Below the pieces are notes generated by a model. That model was not told where the DNA came from and searched no databases. It saw only the letters and a list, made by a program, of their open reading frames with translations. The translations under genes and the position numbers were made by a program. Positions 7,802 through 16,927 of a DNA stretch of 59,234 nt are shown piece by piece. The stretch comes from Streptomyces virginiae (lineage in GTDB: Bacteria; Actinomycetota; Actinomycetes; Streptomycetales; Streptomycetaceae). Location: NCBI RefSeq assembly GCF_000720455.1, contig NZ_JOAK01000033.1:1-59234 (forward strand). Reading direction: 5' to 3'. Within the stretch, counting starts at the first letter, position 1; each line of letters starts with the position of its first letter.

Positions 7802-9037
7802 TCATGTCGTGATCTTCACCGTGTATGCGCCGGACCTGGTGCGGTCGGCCACCTCGACGGTGATCCGCTCCCCCGGCACCGTGTACGTCTCGCCCACCTC
7901 CAGCGGGGCGTCCGCCAGCGGCGGGTACACCGAGCGGTCCCAGCAGGCCTCCGTCGCCGGATGGGCGTCCAGCACCTCGATGGGGCCGCCGCCGGAGGCC
8001 GCCTCGTTGCGCACCCGGTAGACGAGGACCCCTTCGGTGCAGGTGTCGCCGTCGTTGCCGGACGAGCCCCGCGCCTCGACGGCGATCGCGCTGCCGGGCC
8101 CCGTACGGACGACCGCGAGCCGGGTGCCGCCCGTGCCGCCGCTCGGCGGGGCCTGCCCCAGCGGCTGCAGGGTGTGCAGCGACGAGCCCGACTGCACGCA
8201 GTCCACCTGGGAGGGGTCCAGCCAGCCCAGCTTCCACTTGTGCCAGGCGAAGAGGTCGGGGGACATGCCGAACTGGCTGCCCATGACGTCCCAGTCGCCG
8301 ACGTAGGTGTCCCAGTCGCCCTTGCCGTCGGTGGGCCGGTGGTAGAGGTCCGGCAGGTCGAAGACGTGTCCGGTCTCGTGGGCCAGCACGTTGCGGTCCG
8401 GCGGGTGGCGCTCGAAGACGGTGACGATCCGCCGCAGTTCCGTGCCGTCCGCGACGATCGGGTGGTCGAAGTTCACGACCTTCGTGGCGTCCGAGTCCAC
8501 CCCGGGCGCGTCCGGGTCGGCGACGAAGTAGACGATGTCGTACTTGCCGAAGTCCACGCGCGCGTCGGCGGCGGCGACCGCGTCGCGCAGGTAGGCGGCC
8601 CGGTCGCCGGGGGCCCAGTCACGCTTTATCCCGTACGCGGTGGACGGCTTGGGCATCGGGATCCACTGCTTCTGCGGGTGCGGGACCAGGCGGAACCGCC
8701 CGTACGAGGCCTGCTCGAAGAAGTCGCTGGTGGCGGGGAAGTAGTCGCGGGTGAGCAGCTCGGGCGTCACGGCGCTGCGGTGGTCGGGGAAGGAGAGGAA
8801 GACCATGACCGCGTTGAGCGTGCGTTCGGGCTTGGGGTAGGCGCCGTTCCAGGTGTCCAGCCCCAGGGAGTGGTGCGCCCCCGTACGGGTCAGCGCGCAG
8901 GGCCCGGCGCCGGAATCGGCCACCGCGGGACCCGCGACGAGCGACATGGCGGCGAGCGCCGTCAGGGAAGTGAGTGCCGCGGCGGTACTTCGGACGCGAG
9001 AGCGGTCCACTCCCCCGGGTGTCTGCTGTCGCGTCAC
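7802..9037 (-). CDS. Secreted M6-family zinc metalloprotease
   Basis: 411 residues from a GTG at 9037 preceded by GGAGGT. The N-terminus is a typical signal peptide (basic start, hydrophobic run LTSLTALAAMSLVAGPAVA, cleavage near ADSGAG). The catalytic motif HETGHVFDLPDLY is the extended HExxH motif of immune-inhibitor-A/M6 peptidases, followed by the Met-turn-like WDVMGSQ. The C-terminal part (from about 270) looks like a beta-rich domain ending in a TVEVADRTRSGAYTVKI strand. It is exported and digests proteins outside the cell. It stands alone, divergent from the GGDEF-EAL gene. Confidence 0.92.
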   Translation of the reverse strand: MTRQQTPGGVDRSRVRSTAAALTSLTALAAMSLVAGPAVADSGAGPCALTRTGAHHSLGLDTWNGAYPKPERTLNAVMVFLSFPDHRSAVTPELLTRDYFPATSDFFEQASYGRFRLVPHPQKQWIPMPKPSTAYGIKRDWAPGDRAAYLRDAVAAADARVDFGKYDIVYFVADPDAPGVDSDATKVVNFDHPIVADGTELRRIVTVFERHPPDRNVLAHETGHVFDLPDLYHRPTDGKGDWDTYVGDWDVMGSQFGMSPDLFAWHKWKLGWLDPSQVDCVQSGSSLHTLQPLGQAPPSGGTGGTRLAVVRTGPGSAIAVEARGSSGNDGDTCTEGVLVYRVRNEAASGGGPIEVLDAHPATEACWDRSVYPPLADAPLEVGETYTVPGERITVEVADRTRSGAYTVKITT

Positions 9038-9382
9038 ATCGACCTCCGGTGGTGGATTCGTACCTGTTTAGCCACCTTGAGGCGATTGTCTTACTAATGC
9101 CCTGTTCCGCTGCCCCACACGAGTGAGCAATGAGGCAAGACGGTGACCCCCGGACTTCACGCGGCTGCCTACAGAACGTCACGACCGATCACCCGAGATC
9201 AGCAGGGACCTTCTCCCGCTCATAGCCGCGCAGAAACGATCACGCGATCTTGGGCCGACGATCCGTCATCACGCCGAACTCCCGCGTCTCAACCGGTGAC
9301 GCCGCTGGATAGGGCCTCCCGGCAGCCTCTATGATCGGCACACTTTCCTGCACGGACACTCACGAACACTGCGGGGCCAACG
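9038..9382. other. 345-bp divergent intergenic region, no gene
   Basis: Lies between the metalloprotease and GGDEF-EAL genes and must hold both promoters. It is less GC-rich than the genes. GATCAC-type sequences recur (9187-9193, 9239-9249 region with GATC-ACGC-GATC). I looked for a BldD box (inverted AGTGA) because several Streptomyces c-di-GMP genes are BldD targets and found only a poor direct arrangement, so I make no call. Confidence 0.5.
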
Positions 9383-11260
9383 GTGAGCGGAACCTCAGAA
9401 GGAACCGGTTCGGCGGCCGACAGCATCCGATCGGCCATTACGGAGCGTCACCCGTCAGTGCCGGCAGTGCCGTCGGCATCCCATCGCGCCGATTCCGATC
9501 TGCGCGACTACCGGGCCGCGTTCAACGCGGCCCACCTCGCCATGGCGGTCGTGGACCGCGAGGGCTACGTCGTCACCGCCAACCAGGCCTTCGCCGGCCT
9601 GCTCGGCAGCGAGCCGCACGCGCTCGTCCACCGCTGCGCCGCCGAGCTGGTGGACCTGGCCGCGGAGGCCCGCACCTGGGCCGCGTACCAGGAGGTCCTG
9701 CGCGGCCGTCAGGCCAGGCTGCGCTGCACCCGCCGGCTCAAGCACCCCGACGGGCACTCGCTGTGGACCGAGGTCACGCTGGGGCCGGTGCCGGGCACCG
9801 GGAACGTCCTGCTGTCCGTCTCCGACATCAGCGACCGGCGCGACCTCCAGGCCCGGCTGCGCCACCTCCAGATGCACGACCCGGTCACACGACTGCCCAA
9901 CCGGGCACTGTTCTTCGAGCGGCTCTCCGCCGCCCTGGAGGCGTCCTCCTACGACCACGGCGGCGGCACCGGCCGGATCGGCCTGTGCTATCTGGACCTG
10001 GACGGCTTCAAGGCCGTCAACGACACCCTCGGCCACCGCGTCGGGGACCGGCTGCTGACGGCCGTCGCCGCCCGGCTCACCCAGTGCGCCGACCAGTCCG
10101 GCTACGGGCGCACGGGCGGGCACCTGGTGGCACGGCTCGGCGGCGACGAGTTCGCCCTGCTCGTGGAGGACTCGACCGGGACCGAGCAGCTCGCGGACCT
10201 GGCGCGCAGCGTACTGACCGCCGTACAGGAGCCGTTCGACCTGGCCGGGCAGCGGCTGTCGGTCTCCGCGTCCATCGGCGTGGTGGAGCGGGCCACGGAC
10301 GGCACTTCGGCGACCGGCCTGATGCAGGCCGCCGACACGACCCTGTACTGGGCCAAGGCGGACGGCAAGGCCCGCTGGACCCTCTTCGACCCGGAACGCA
10401 ACGCGCACCGCATGACCCGGCAGGCGCTCTCCTCGACGCTGCGGCCGGCCGTGGAGCGGGGCGAGTTCGCGCTGGAGTACCAGCCGCTGGTGGACCTGGA
10501 GAGCGGCGCGCTGCGCGGGGTCGAGGCCCTGGTGCGCTGGCGGCACCCGCAGTTCGGCACGCTGACGCCGAATCGGTTCATCGGTATCGCCGAGGAGGAC
10601 GGGTCGATCGTCCAGCTGGGTCAGTGGGTGCTGCGCACCGCGTGCCGGCAGGCACGGCGCTGGCAGATCGAACAGCCCAGCGACACCCCGGTCTTCGTGT
10701 CCGTCAACGTCGCCGTGCGGCAGGTGTGGGACTCGGACCTGGTGGGAGACGTCGCGGAGATCCTCGCGGAGACGGGCCTGGCACCGCAGCTGCTCCAGCT
10801 GGAGCTGACCGAGTCGGCGGTGATGGGCTCGGCCGGAAGGCCGCTCCAGGCCCTCCAGGCGCTGAGCGACATGGGCGTCCGCATCGCCATCGACGACTTC
10901 GGCACCGGCTACTCGAATCTGGCGTACCTGAGCCGGCTGCCGGTCTCGGTGCTGAAGCTGGACGGCTCCTTCGTGCGGGGCTTCCGCTACGACGAGGGCG
11001 CGCACCCGAACCCGGCCGACGAGACCATCGTCGAAGCCCTGGTCCAGCTCGCGCACCGGCTGGGCCTCACGGTGACCGCGGAATGCGTGGAGACCGCGGG
11101 CCAGGCGGCCCGGCTGCGGCGCGTCGGCTGCGACACGGGCCAGGGCTGGCTGTACTCCCGCGCGGTGGCCCCGGACGTCATCGCCCGCATGATCGGCCGC
11201 CGGGTGGAGGCCGCGGCCCCCACCCAGCCCGACGAACCGGCCGCGCGCCCCCGGGTCTGA
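9383..11260 (+). CDS. PAS-GGDEF-EAL cyclic-di-GMP turnover protein
   Basis: 625 residues, GTG start at 9383, no transmembrane segment. Order: PAS sensor domain (about 43-160, AFNAAHLAMAVVDREGYVVTANQAF), GGDEF diguanylate cyclase domain with an intact G253-G254-D255-E256-F257, then an EAL phosphodiesterase domain with E381-A-L, the ELTES, DDFGTGYSNL and TAECVET motifs. Both catalytic sites look complete, so it may make and degrade c-di-GMP, as known for the Streptomyces RmdA-type proteins with the same domain order; I do not claim it is that orthologue. In Streptomyces c-di-GMP controls the switch to sporulation through BldD. Monocistronic. Confidence 0.93.
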   Translation: MSGTSEGTGSAADSIRSAITERHPSVPAVPSASHRADSDLRDYRAAFNAAHLAMAVVDREGYVVTANQAFAGLLGSEPHALVHRCAAELVDLAAEARTWAAYQEVLRGRQARLRCTRRLKHPDGHSLWTEVTLGPVPGTGNVLLSVSDISDRRDLQARLRHLQMHDPVTRLPNRALFFERLSAALEASSYDHGGGTGRIGLCYLDLDGFKAVNDTLGHRVGDRLLTAVAARLTQCADQSGYGRTGGHLVARLGGDEFALLVEDSTGTEQLADLARSVLTAVQEPFDLAGQRLSVSASIGVVERATDGTSATGLMQAADTTLYWAKADGKARWTLFDPERNAHRMTRQALSSTLRPAVERGEFALEYQPLVDLESGALRGVEALVRWRHPQFGTLTPNRFIGIAEEDGSIVQLGQWVLRTACRQARRWQIEQPSDTPVFVSVNVAVRQVWDSDLVGDVAEILAETGLAPQLLQLELTESAVMGSAGRPLQALQALSDMGVRIAIDDFGTGYSNLAYLSRLPVSVLKLDGSFVRGFRYDEGAHPNPADETIVEALVQLAHRLGLTVTAECVETAGQAARLRRVGCDTGQGWLYSRAVAPDVIARMIGRRVEAAAPTQPDEPAARPRV

Positions 11261-11266
11261 GCGGCC

Positions 11267-11527
11267 TCAGAGACTCCGGACGAAGGCGGCGAACGCCGCC
11301 GCCCCGACGGTGAAGGCGGGCCCGTCGGGATCCTTGGAGTCCCGCACCGCGACCCGGCAGGGCTGCGCGGCCACCTCGACGCAGTCCCCGCCGTTGGTGC
11401 TGCTGTACGAGGCCTTGCGCCAGGCGGCGCCGCCGAGGGGGGCGCACTCGACGCACTCGCCGCCGGTCCCACCGCTGTAGCTGGACTTACGCCAGAGCGC
11501 GCCCGTCAGATTGGTTTGGATCCCCAT
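11267..11527 (-). CDS. DUF397 protein with two DUF397 repeats
   Basis: 86 residues. Two successive DUF397 units are seen: ALWRKSSYSGGTGGECVE (about 10-27) and AAWRKASYSSTNGGDCVE (about 34-51) with the C-terminal VAVRDSKDPDGPAFTV. DUF397 proteins are small partners of HTH/DUF5753 regulators in actinomycetes (the BldB/WhiJ-AbaA type gene pairs). Its start lies inside the 3' end of the regulator gene (41-base overlap), so the pair is co-expressed. Confidence 0.9.
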   Translation of the reverse strand: MGIQTNLTGALWRKSSYSGGTGGECVECAPLGGAAWRKASYSSTNGGDCVEVAAQPCRVAVRDSKDPDGPAFTVGAAAFAAFVRSL

Positions 11528-12335
11528 ATCGTTCCTCCCGTACGCGAGCGATCAGCGCCGCCGATTCCTCAACGGAGAGTGCCGCGGCCTGCAGGTGATC
11601 GTAGCGATGTGCGCAGTCCCTGGCCGTCTCGGGATTTGCCTTCACGTGCGCCGAACCGTAGCTCTCGGCATAAACGACATCCGGATCACCATCGAACCTC
11701 AAGACAGTGAACGCGCCTACTGTGGCCGGGTGTTGCCCAGCGCTGAACGGAAGGACCTGAATCCGCACTTCGCGCCTGTCCTGGAACTCCAGCAATCGGT
11801 CGAGTTGCCCGCGCATGATCTCGCGGCTCCCGAAAGGGCGGTGCAGAACCGCCTCGTCCAGCACCACCCACACAAGCGGTGGGCGCTCCCTGCTCAGGAT
11901 GCGCTGACGCTCCAGCCTTGCGGCCACGGCCTCATCGAGGTTCTCGCCCCACCCTGCGTGGAGCACCGCCCTGGCGTACTCCTCCGTCTGCAGGAGCCCG
12001 TACACCAGCTGGGGCTGGAACGAGGAGATGTTGGTGGCCCGGACTTCCAGTTCGGCGAACGCCTGGAACCACGTCGGCAGCTGGCTCCGCAGGACGAGGC
12101 CCACCAGGCGGGAGAACACCCCGCCCGTCCCGAGGGCGGCGTCCAGGCGTTCGGAGAAGTCGCGGGTCGGGACCCGGCGGCCGTTTTCGACCATGCCGAT
12201 CAGGGAGCCGGTGCAGAAGATGATCGCGCCCAGCTCGGCCTGTTTCAGGCCCGCCTCTTCTCTCAGCCGGCGCAGCTCGAAGCTGTAGTAGTCCAGCGGC
12301 GAGGCGCTGGGATCGATGTCGCGGGCCAGGACCAT
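11487..12335 (-). CDS. HTH (XRE) regulator with DUF5753 ligand domain
   Basis: 282 residues from the ATG at 12335. N-terminal Cro/CI-type HTH (LRRLREEAGLKQAELGAIIF..LIGMVENGRR, about 22-60), then the DUF5753 domain with the characteristic FQPQLVYGLLQTEEYARAVL and HRPFGSREIMRGQLDRLLE. These regulators work with a DUF397 partner, encoded here by the overlapping downstream gene, and modulate development or antibiotic production; the toxin-antitoxin-like relation is known for some pairs. The longer frame upstream to 12524 has no family similarity. Confidence 0.92.
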   Translation of the reverse strand: MVLARDIDPSASPLDYYSFELRRLREEAGLKQAELGAIIFCTGSLIGMVENGRRVPTRDFSERLDAALGTGGVFSRLVGLVLRSQLPTWFQAFAELEVRATNISSFQPQLVYGLLQTEEYARAVLHAGWGENLDEAVAARLERQRILSRERPPLVWVVLDEAVLHRPFGSREIMRGQLDRLLEFQDRREVRIQVLPFSAGQHPATVGAFTVLRFDGDPDVVYAESYGSAHVKANPETARDCAHRYDHLQAAALSVEESAALIARVREERYGDPNQSDGRALA

Positions 12336-12428
12336 GAGACGGCACCCCCAAGCGGGAAACGGGCTTGTGGCCGAGAGTAGCGAGGCCACTACGGCCCGGT
12401 GTCCGGAATCCGGCAACCATGTCACACA

Positions 12429-12463
12429 CCTCCGCCCCACCCCGGGGAGGGGCAGGGCGGAGG
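12429..12463 (-). terminator. Terminator of the chitinase gene
   Basis: CCTCCGCCC (12429-12437) and GGGCGGAGG (12455-12463) form a 9-bp stem just past the chitinase stop codon, before the promoter region of the HTH gene. Confidence 0.65.
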
Positions 12464-12490
12464 CGTCGCTCGGCGCGGGGTGGGGGGAGA

Positions 12491-14176
<1,686 letters not shown>

Positions 14177-14259
14177 GAACTGCCTCCGGGGGGGGTGGGA
14201 GGAGAGAGCAGGAAGTTCAGGTGAGAGCAGTGATAGCGATCACCGCAGCGCCCCGTCAA

Positions 14260-14289
14260 TGGTTCGGACCAAAGAAGGACTAGACCACT
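14260..14289 (-). promoter_or_regulatory. Two DasR-type (dre) sites upstream of chitinase
   Basis: TGGTTCGGACCA (14260-14271) is a perfect 12-bp palindrome; 3 bases away is AAGGACTAGACCACT (14275-14289), a good match to the dre consensus ACTGGTCTAGACCACT. Paired 12-bp repeats of this type are a known feature of Streptomyces chitinase promoters and are bound by the GntR-type regulator DasR. The sites are 84-113 bases before the ATG. Confidence 0.75.
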
Positions 14290-14331
14290 CCCGGCACATT
14301 TCCCCAAGTCAGAGACCTGAGAGCACATCAG

Positions 14332-14364
14332 AAACCGCTCGCCACCCCGGGTGACGAGCGGTTT
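14332..14364 (-). terminator. Terminator of the luciferase-like gene
   Basis: AAACCGCTCG (14332-14341) pairs with CGAGCGGTTT (14355-14364), a 10-bp stem with a 13-base loop and AT-rich outer ends, placed 70 bases after the stop codon at 14433. Confidence 0.8.
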
Positions 14365-14432
14365 AAGGTTCCCTTGAGACACGCTCCCGCAAGGTTTTGG
14401 CAATGAACCAGCCAAACCCCGTTATTACAAGG

Positions 14433-15608
14433 TCAGTCGACGGCGGGCGCCTGCGCCGGCATGCCGTACGCATCCGCGACGAGCTCGTAGGAACGCAGTC
14501 GGGCCGCCCCGCTGTGGGCGTTGGCGGTCAGCATCAACTCGTCCGCGCCGGTGCGCTTCGCGAGGCCGTCGAGGCCGTCGGCGACCGCGTCGGGGGTGCC
14601 GTGGACGATGTTGGCGAGCCAGCCGTCCACGAACTCCCGCTCCAGCGGGGTGTAGGGGTAGGCCGCCGCCTCCTCGGGCGTGGGCACCAGCCCCGGGCGG
14701 CCGGTGCGCAGCCGCAGCATCGACAGCGCGCCCGTACGCACCTGGGCGCGGGCCTCCTCGTCGGTGTCGGCGGCGAGCGCCGAGACCCCGATGACGGCGT
14801 AGGGGGCGTCCAGGACCGCCGAGGGCCGGAAGCTGTGGCGGTAGAGGTCGAGCGCGGGCAGCGTGCCGGCCGCGGAGAAGTGGTGGGCGTAGGCGAAGGG
14901 CAGGCCGAGCTCGCCGGCGAGCTGCGCGCTGAAGCCGGAGGAGCCGAGCAGCCACAGCGGCGGCCGCCCGGTGGGGCCCTGCACCGGGCCGGGTACGGCG
15001 TGCACGCGGGCGTACGGGTGCCCGTCGGGGAAGTCGTCGTCGAGGAAGCGGGTGAGTTCCGCGAGCCGGCGCGGGAACTCGTCCGCGCCTTCCTCGACGC
15101 GTCCGGGCCCGCGCAGCGCGGCGGCCGTGCGGCCGTCGGTGCCGGGGGCGCGGCCGAGCCCGAGGTCTATCCGGCCCGGGGCGAGCGCCTCCAGGGTGCC
15201 GAACTGCTCGGCGACGGCGAGGGGGGCGTGGTTGGGCAGCATCACGCCGCCGGAGCCGAGCCGGATGCGGGAGGTGTGCGCGGCCAGGTGGGCCAGGATC
15301 ACAGCCGGTGAGGAGCTGGCGACGCCGGGCATGGAGTGGTGCTCGGCGACCCAGTGGCGGTGGTAGCCGCGGGACTCGGCGAGGCGGGCGATGGCCACGC
15401 TGGTGCGCAGGGAGTCGTGCGCGGTGCTGCCGGCGCCGACGGTGACGAGGTCCAGGACGGAGAGCGGTACGGGCGCCCGGCCGAGGGCGGCGCCCCGGAT
15501 GCCGCTGCGGTTCTCCCGCGCACCGCCGGCCCGGCCGTCCACCGGCTCCCCCGCCTGGCCGCTCGGTACGCCGCTCGGCACGCCGTTCACGTCCCCGGTG
15601 TCACTCAT
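14433..15608 (-). CDS. LLM class flavin-dependent oxidoreductase (luciferase-like)
   Basis: 391 residues from the ATG at 15608. After a Gly-rich, probably disordered N-terminus of about 45 residues comes a bacterial-luciferase-like TIM barrel: VPLSVLDLVTVG, the RYHRHWVAEHHSMPG signature (here GYHRHWVAEHHSMPG), SSSPAVILAHLAAHTSRIRLGSGGVMLPNHAPLAVAEQF-type segments and a C-terminal GTPDAVADGL. This subgroup uses FMNH2 or F420; the MsnO8-like/alkanal-type alignment favours FMN, substrate unknown. It is divergent from an IclR-type regulator gene, with palindromes in between. Confidence 0.9.
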   Translation of the reverse strand: MSDTGDVNGVPSGVPSGQAGEPVDGRAGGARENRSGIRGAALGRAPVPLSVLDLVTVGAGSTAHDSLRTSVAIARLAESRGYHRHWVAEHHSMPGVASSSPAVILAHLAAHTSRIRLGSGGVMLPNHAPLAVAEQFGTLEALAPGRIDLGLGRAPGTDGRTAAALRGPGRVEEGADEFPRRLAELTRFLDDDFPDGHPYARVHAVPGPVQGPTGRPPLWLLGSSGFSAQLAGELGLPFAYAHHFSAAGTLPALDLYRHSFRPSAVLDAPYAVIGVSALAADTDEEARAQVRTGALSMLRLRTGRPGLVPTPEEAAAYPYTPLEREFVDGWLANIVHGTPDAVADGLDGLAKRTGADELMLTANAHSGAARLRSYELVADAYGMPAQAPAVD

Positions 15609-15725
15609 CGTCGCTCCCGTCCCGTTCTCCACGTCCGCACGACGTCCGTGCGACACCGTACGAAGAACTCGAACCGTGAGCGGCCGCCGGGCATTCCCGG
15701 CAGCGCGGGGTAGTGCGCGTGACAG

Positions 15726-15737
15726 TGGCATATGCCA
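15726..15737. promoter_or_regulatory. Perfect palindrome TGGCATATGCCA
   Basis: A 12-bp perfect palindrome, 118 bases upstream of the luciferase-like gene and 123 before the IclR gene. A plausible operator; the protein that binds it cannot be named. Confidence 0.45.
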
Positions 15738-15769
15738 GAGGCGTAGATCCAGGCAGACAGACGTGATCG

Positions 15770-15817
15770 AGCCATCAATCTCCCCAACAGGCGCTCCACA
15801 TGGGCCTCTTGATGGCT
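15770..15817. promoter_or_regulatory. Spaced inverted repeat before the IclR-type gene
   Basis: AGCCATCAA (15770-15778) and TTGATGGCT (15809-15817) are perfect 9-bp arms with a 30-base spacer, 43 bases before the GTG start. IclR proteins are tetramers and often bind spaced half-sites, so this may be an autoregulatory operator. Confidence 0.4.
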
Positions 15818-15859
15818 ATCGTGGTAGGGCAAGCGGTAACAACCTGCTAGGGGGAAACC

Positions 15860-16618
15860 GTGGCGCTGAAGCCCGAGCCGACCGCGCCGTTCCACTCGGT
15901 GCAGTACGCACTACGCGTACTCGAAACGATCGCACGTCACACCGGTGGCGTGACCGACGTGCAGATCGCGCGTGAGACCGGCCTGCCCGCAGTCCATCTC
16001 GCCCCGATGCTGCTCATGCTGCGCCGGGAGGGATATGTCCTGCAGGTGGCGGACGGCGCGTACGCCATAGGGGATTCCCTCGTCCTGCTCGGGTCCGGCA
16101 CCGACCGCCAGCAGGCCCTGACCGACAAGCTCCAGGAGACCCTCGACAGGCTGCGCGACTCGGTCGGCGCGGCCGTCTACATCAGCCGGTACGTGGACGG
16201 CGAGGTCAGGATCACGCAGTTCGCGGACAGCCCGCGCACCCCGAAGGTCCACGAGTGGGTCGACTTCCGGTCGGCCGCGCACGCGAGCGCGGTCGGCAAG
16301 TGTCTGCTGACGCAGCTCGACCTGAACGGGCGGCGCGACCACCTGTCCCGGCACAAGATCGCCCGGCTCACGTCGAAGACGATCGTGAACGAGCGGATCC
16401 TCTTCTCCAAGCTGGACTCCCAGCCGGCCACCGTCCCCATGCTCGACCTGCAGGAATACGCCGTGGGCACGGTCTGCGCGGCGGTTCCGATCACGGCGGG
16501 CGCGTCGGTCGGCTGCCTGGCGCTGTCGATGCCGGTCGAGCACGCGCACCGGCTGCGGGCCGCGGCCGACACCCTGAACCGGAAGGCGGCCCCGCTACTG
16601 CTGTCGCTCACCCTCTAG
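15860..16618 (+). CDS. IclR family transcriptional regulator
   Basis: 252 residues; GTG start at 15860 after GGGGGAAA. N-terminal winged helix (HSVQYALRVLETIARHTGGVTDVQIARETGLP, about 11-42; recognition helix VHLAPMLLMLRREG), and C-terminal effector domain with YISRYVDGEVRITQF, FRSAAHASAVGKCLL and the final AVPITAGASVGCLALSMP. It likely regulates the divergent luciferase-like gene or itself. Effector unknown. The gene ends 38 bases before a terminator shared with the converging tRNA-Lys gene. Confidence 0.92.
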   Translation: MALKPEPTAPFHSVQYALRVLETIARHTGGVTDVQIARETGLPAVHLAPMLLMLRREGYVLQVADGAYAIGDSLVLLGSGTDRQQALTDKLQETLDRLRDSVGAAVYISRYVDGEVRITQFADSPRTPKVHEWVDFRSAAHASAVGKCLLTQLDLNGRRDHLSRHKIARLTSKTIVNERILFSKLDSQPATVPMLDLQEYAVGTVCAAVPITAGASVGCLALSMPVEHAHRLRAAADTLNRKAAPLLLSLTL

Positions 16619-16656
16619 CGGGGCGGCGGGGCGGCGGCGCCCGTGGCCGGAAAACA

Positions 16657-16694
16657 CTTCGGGCGGTTCCCGGTGAACCGGAAACCGCCCGAAG
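16657..16694. terminator. Bidirectional terminator between IclR gene and tRNA-Lys copy 2
   Basis: CTTCGGGCGGTTCCCGGT and ACCGGAAACCGCCCGAAG form a long stem (one mismatch) centred near 16675. It lies between convergent transcripts and can serve both. Confidence 0.85.
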
Positions 16695-16700
16695 GACAGG

Positions 16701-16774
16701 TGCGCCGCCAGGGACTCGAACCCCGGACCCGCTGATTAAGAGTCAGCTGCTCTAACCAACTGAGCTAGCGGCGC
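16701..16774 (-). tRNA. tRNA-Lys (anticodon CTT), copy 2
   Basis: Identical in sequence to the genes at 7661 and 23624 but on the minus strand: acceptor GCGCCGC/GCGGCGC, anticodon loop CTCTTAA, T arm GTTCGAG, discriminator A, no encoded CCA. Upstream (TTTTCTCTGTCAGCA) it matches copy 3, whereas its 3' flank differs from copies 1 and 3. Confidence 0.97.
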
Positions 16775-16789
16775 CTGCTGACAGAGAAA

Positions 16790-16795
16790 ATACTA
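16790..16795 (-). promoter_or_regulatory. Probable -10 element of tRNA-Lys copy 2
   Basis: Read on the minus strand, TAGTAT followed by TTTCTCTGTCAGCA precedes the tRNA by 15 bases, the same layout as TAGAGT TTTCTCTGTCAGCA ahead of copy 3. Confidence 0.55.
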
Positions 16796-16863
16796 CCTGG
16801 TCCGCGGGGGTGCTCCAAACCATTACCGGCGGGGGTGCGGGGGCCGCTGCGCGGAGCGCAGTT

Positions 16864-16920
16864 CCAGCCCCGCCGGCGTTTGAGGCGCGGGGGTTCGGGG
16901 GCGGGGCCCCGCAGCGGCGG
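16864..16920. repeat. Single copy of the GC-rich intergenic repeat
   Basis: Contains the core GCCCCGCCGGCGTTTGAGGC followed by GCGGGGG and the GGGGCGGGGCCCCGC hairpin. Lies between tRNA-Lys copy 2 and the 3' end of the acyl-CoA ligase gene, where it could act as a terminator. Confidence 0.8.
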
Positions 16921-16927
16921 CGCAGGC

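Noticed and set aside
9038..9382. BldD box before the GGDEF-EAL gene
   Set aside because: AGTGA at 9121 and TGACC at 9142 are not in the inverted arrangement required.
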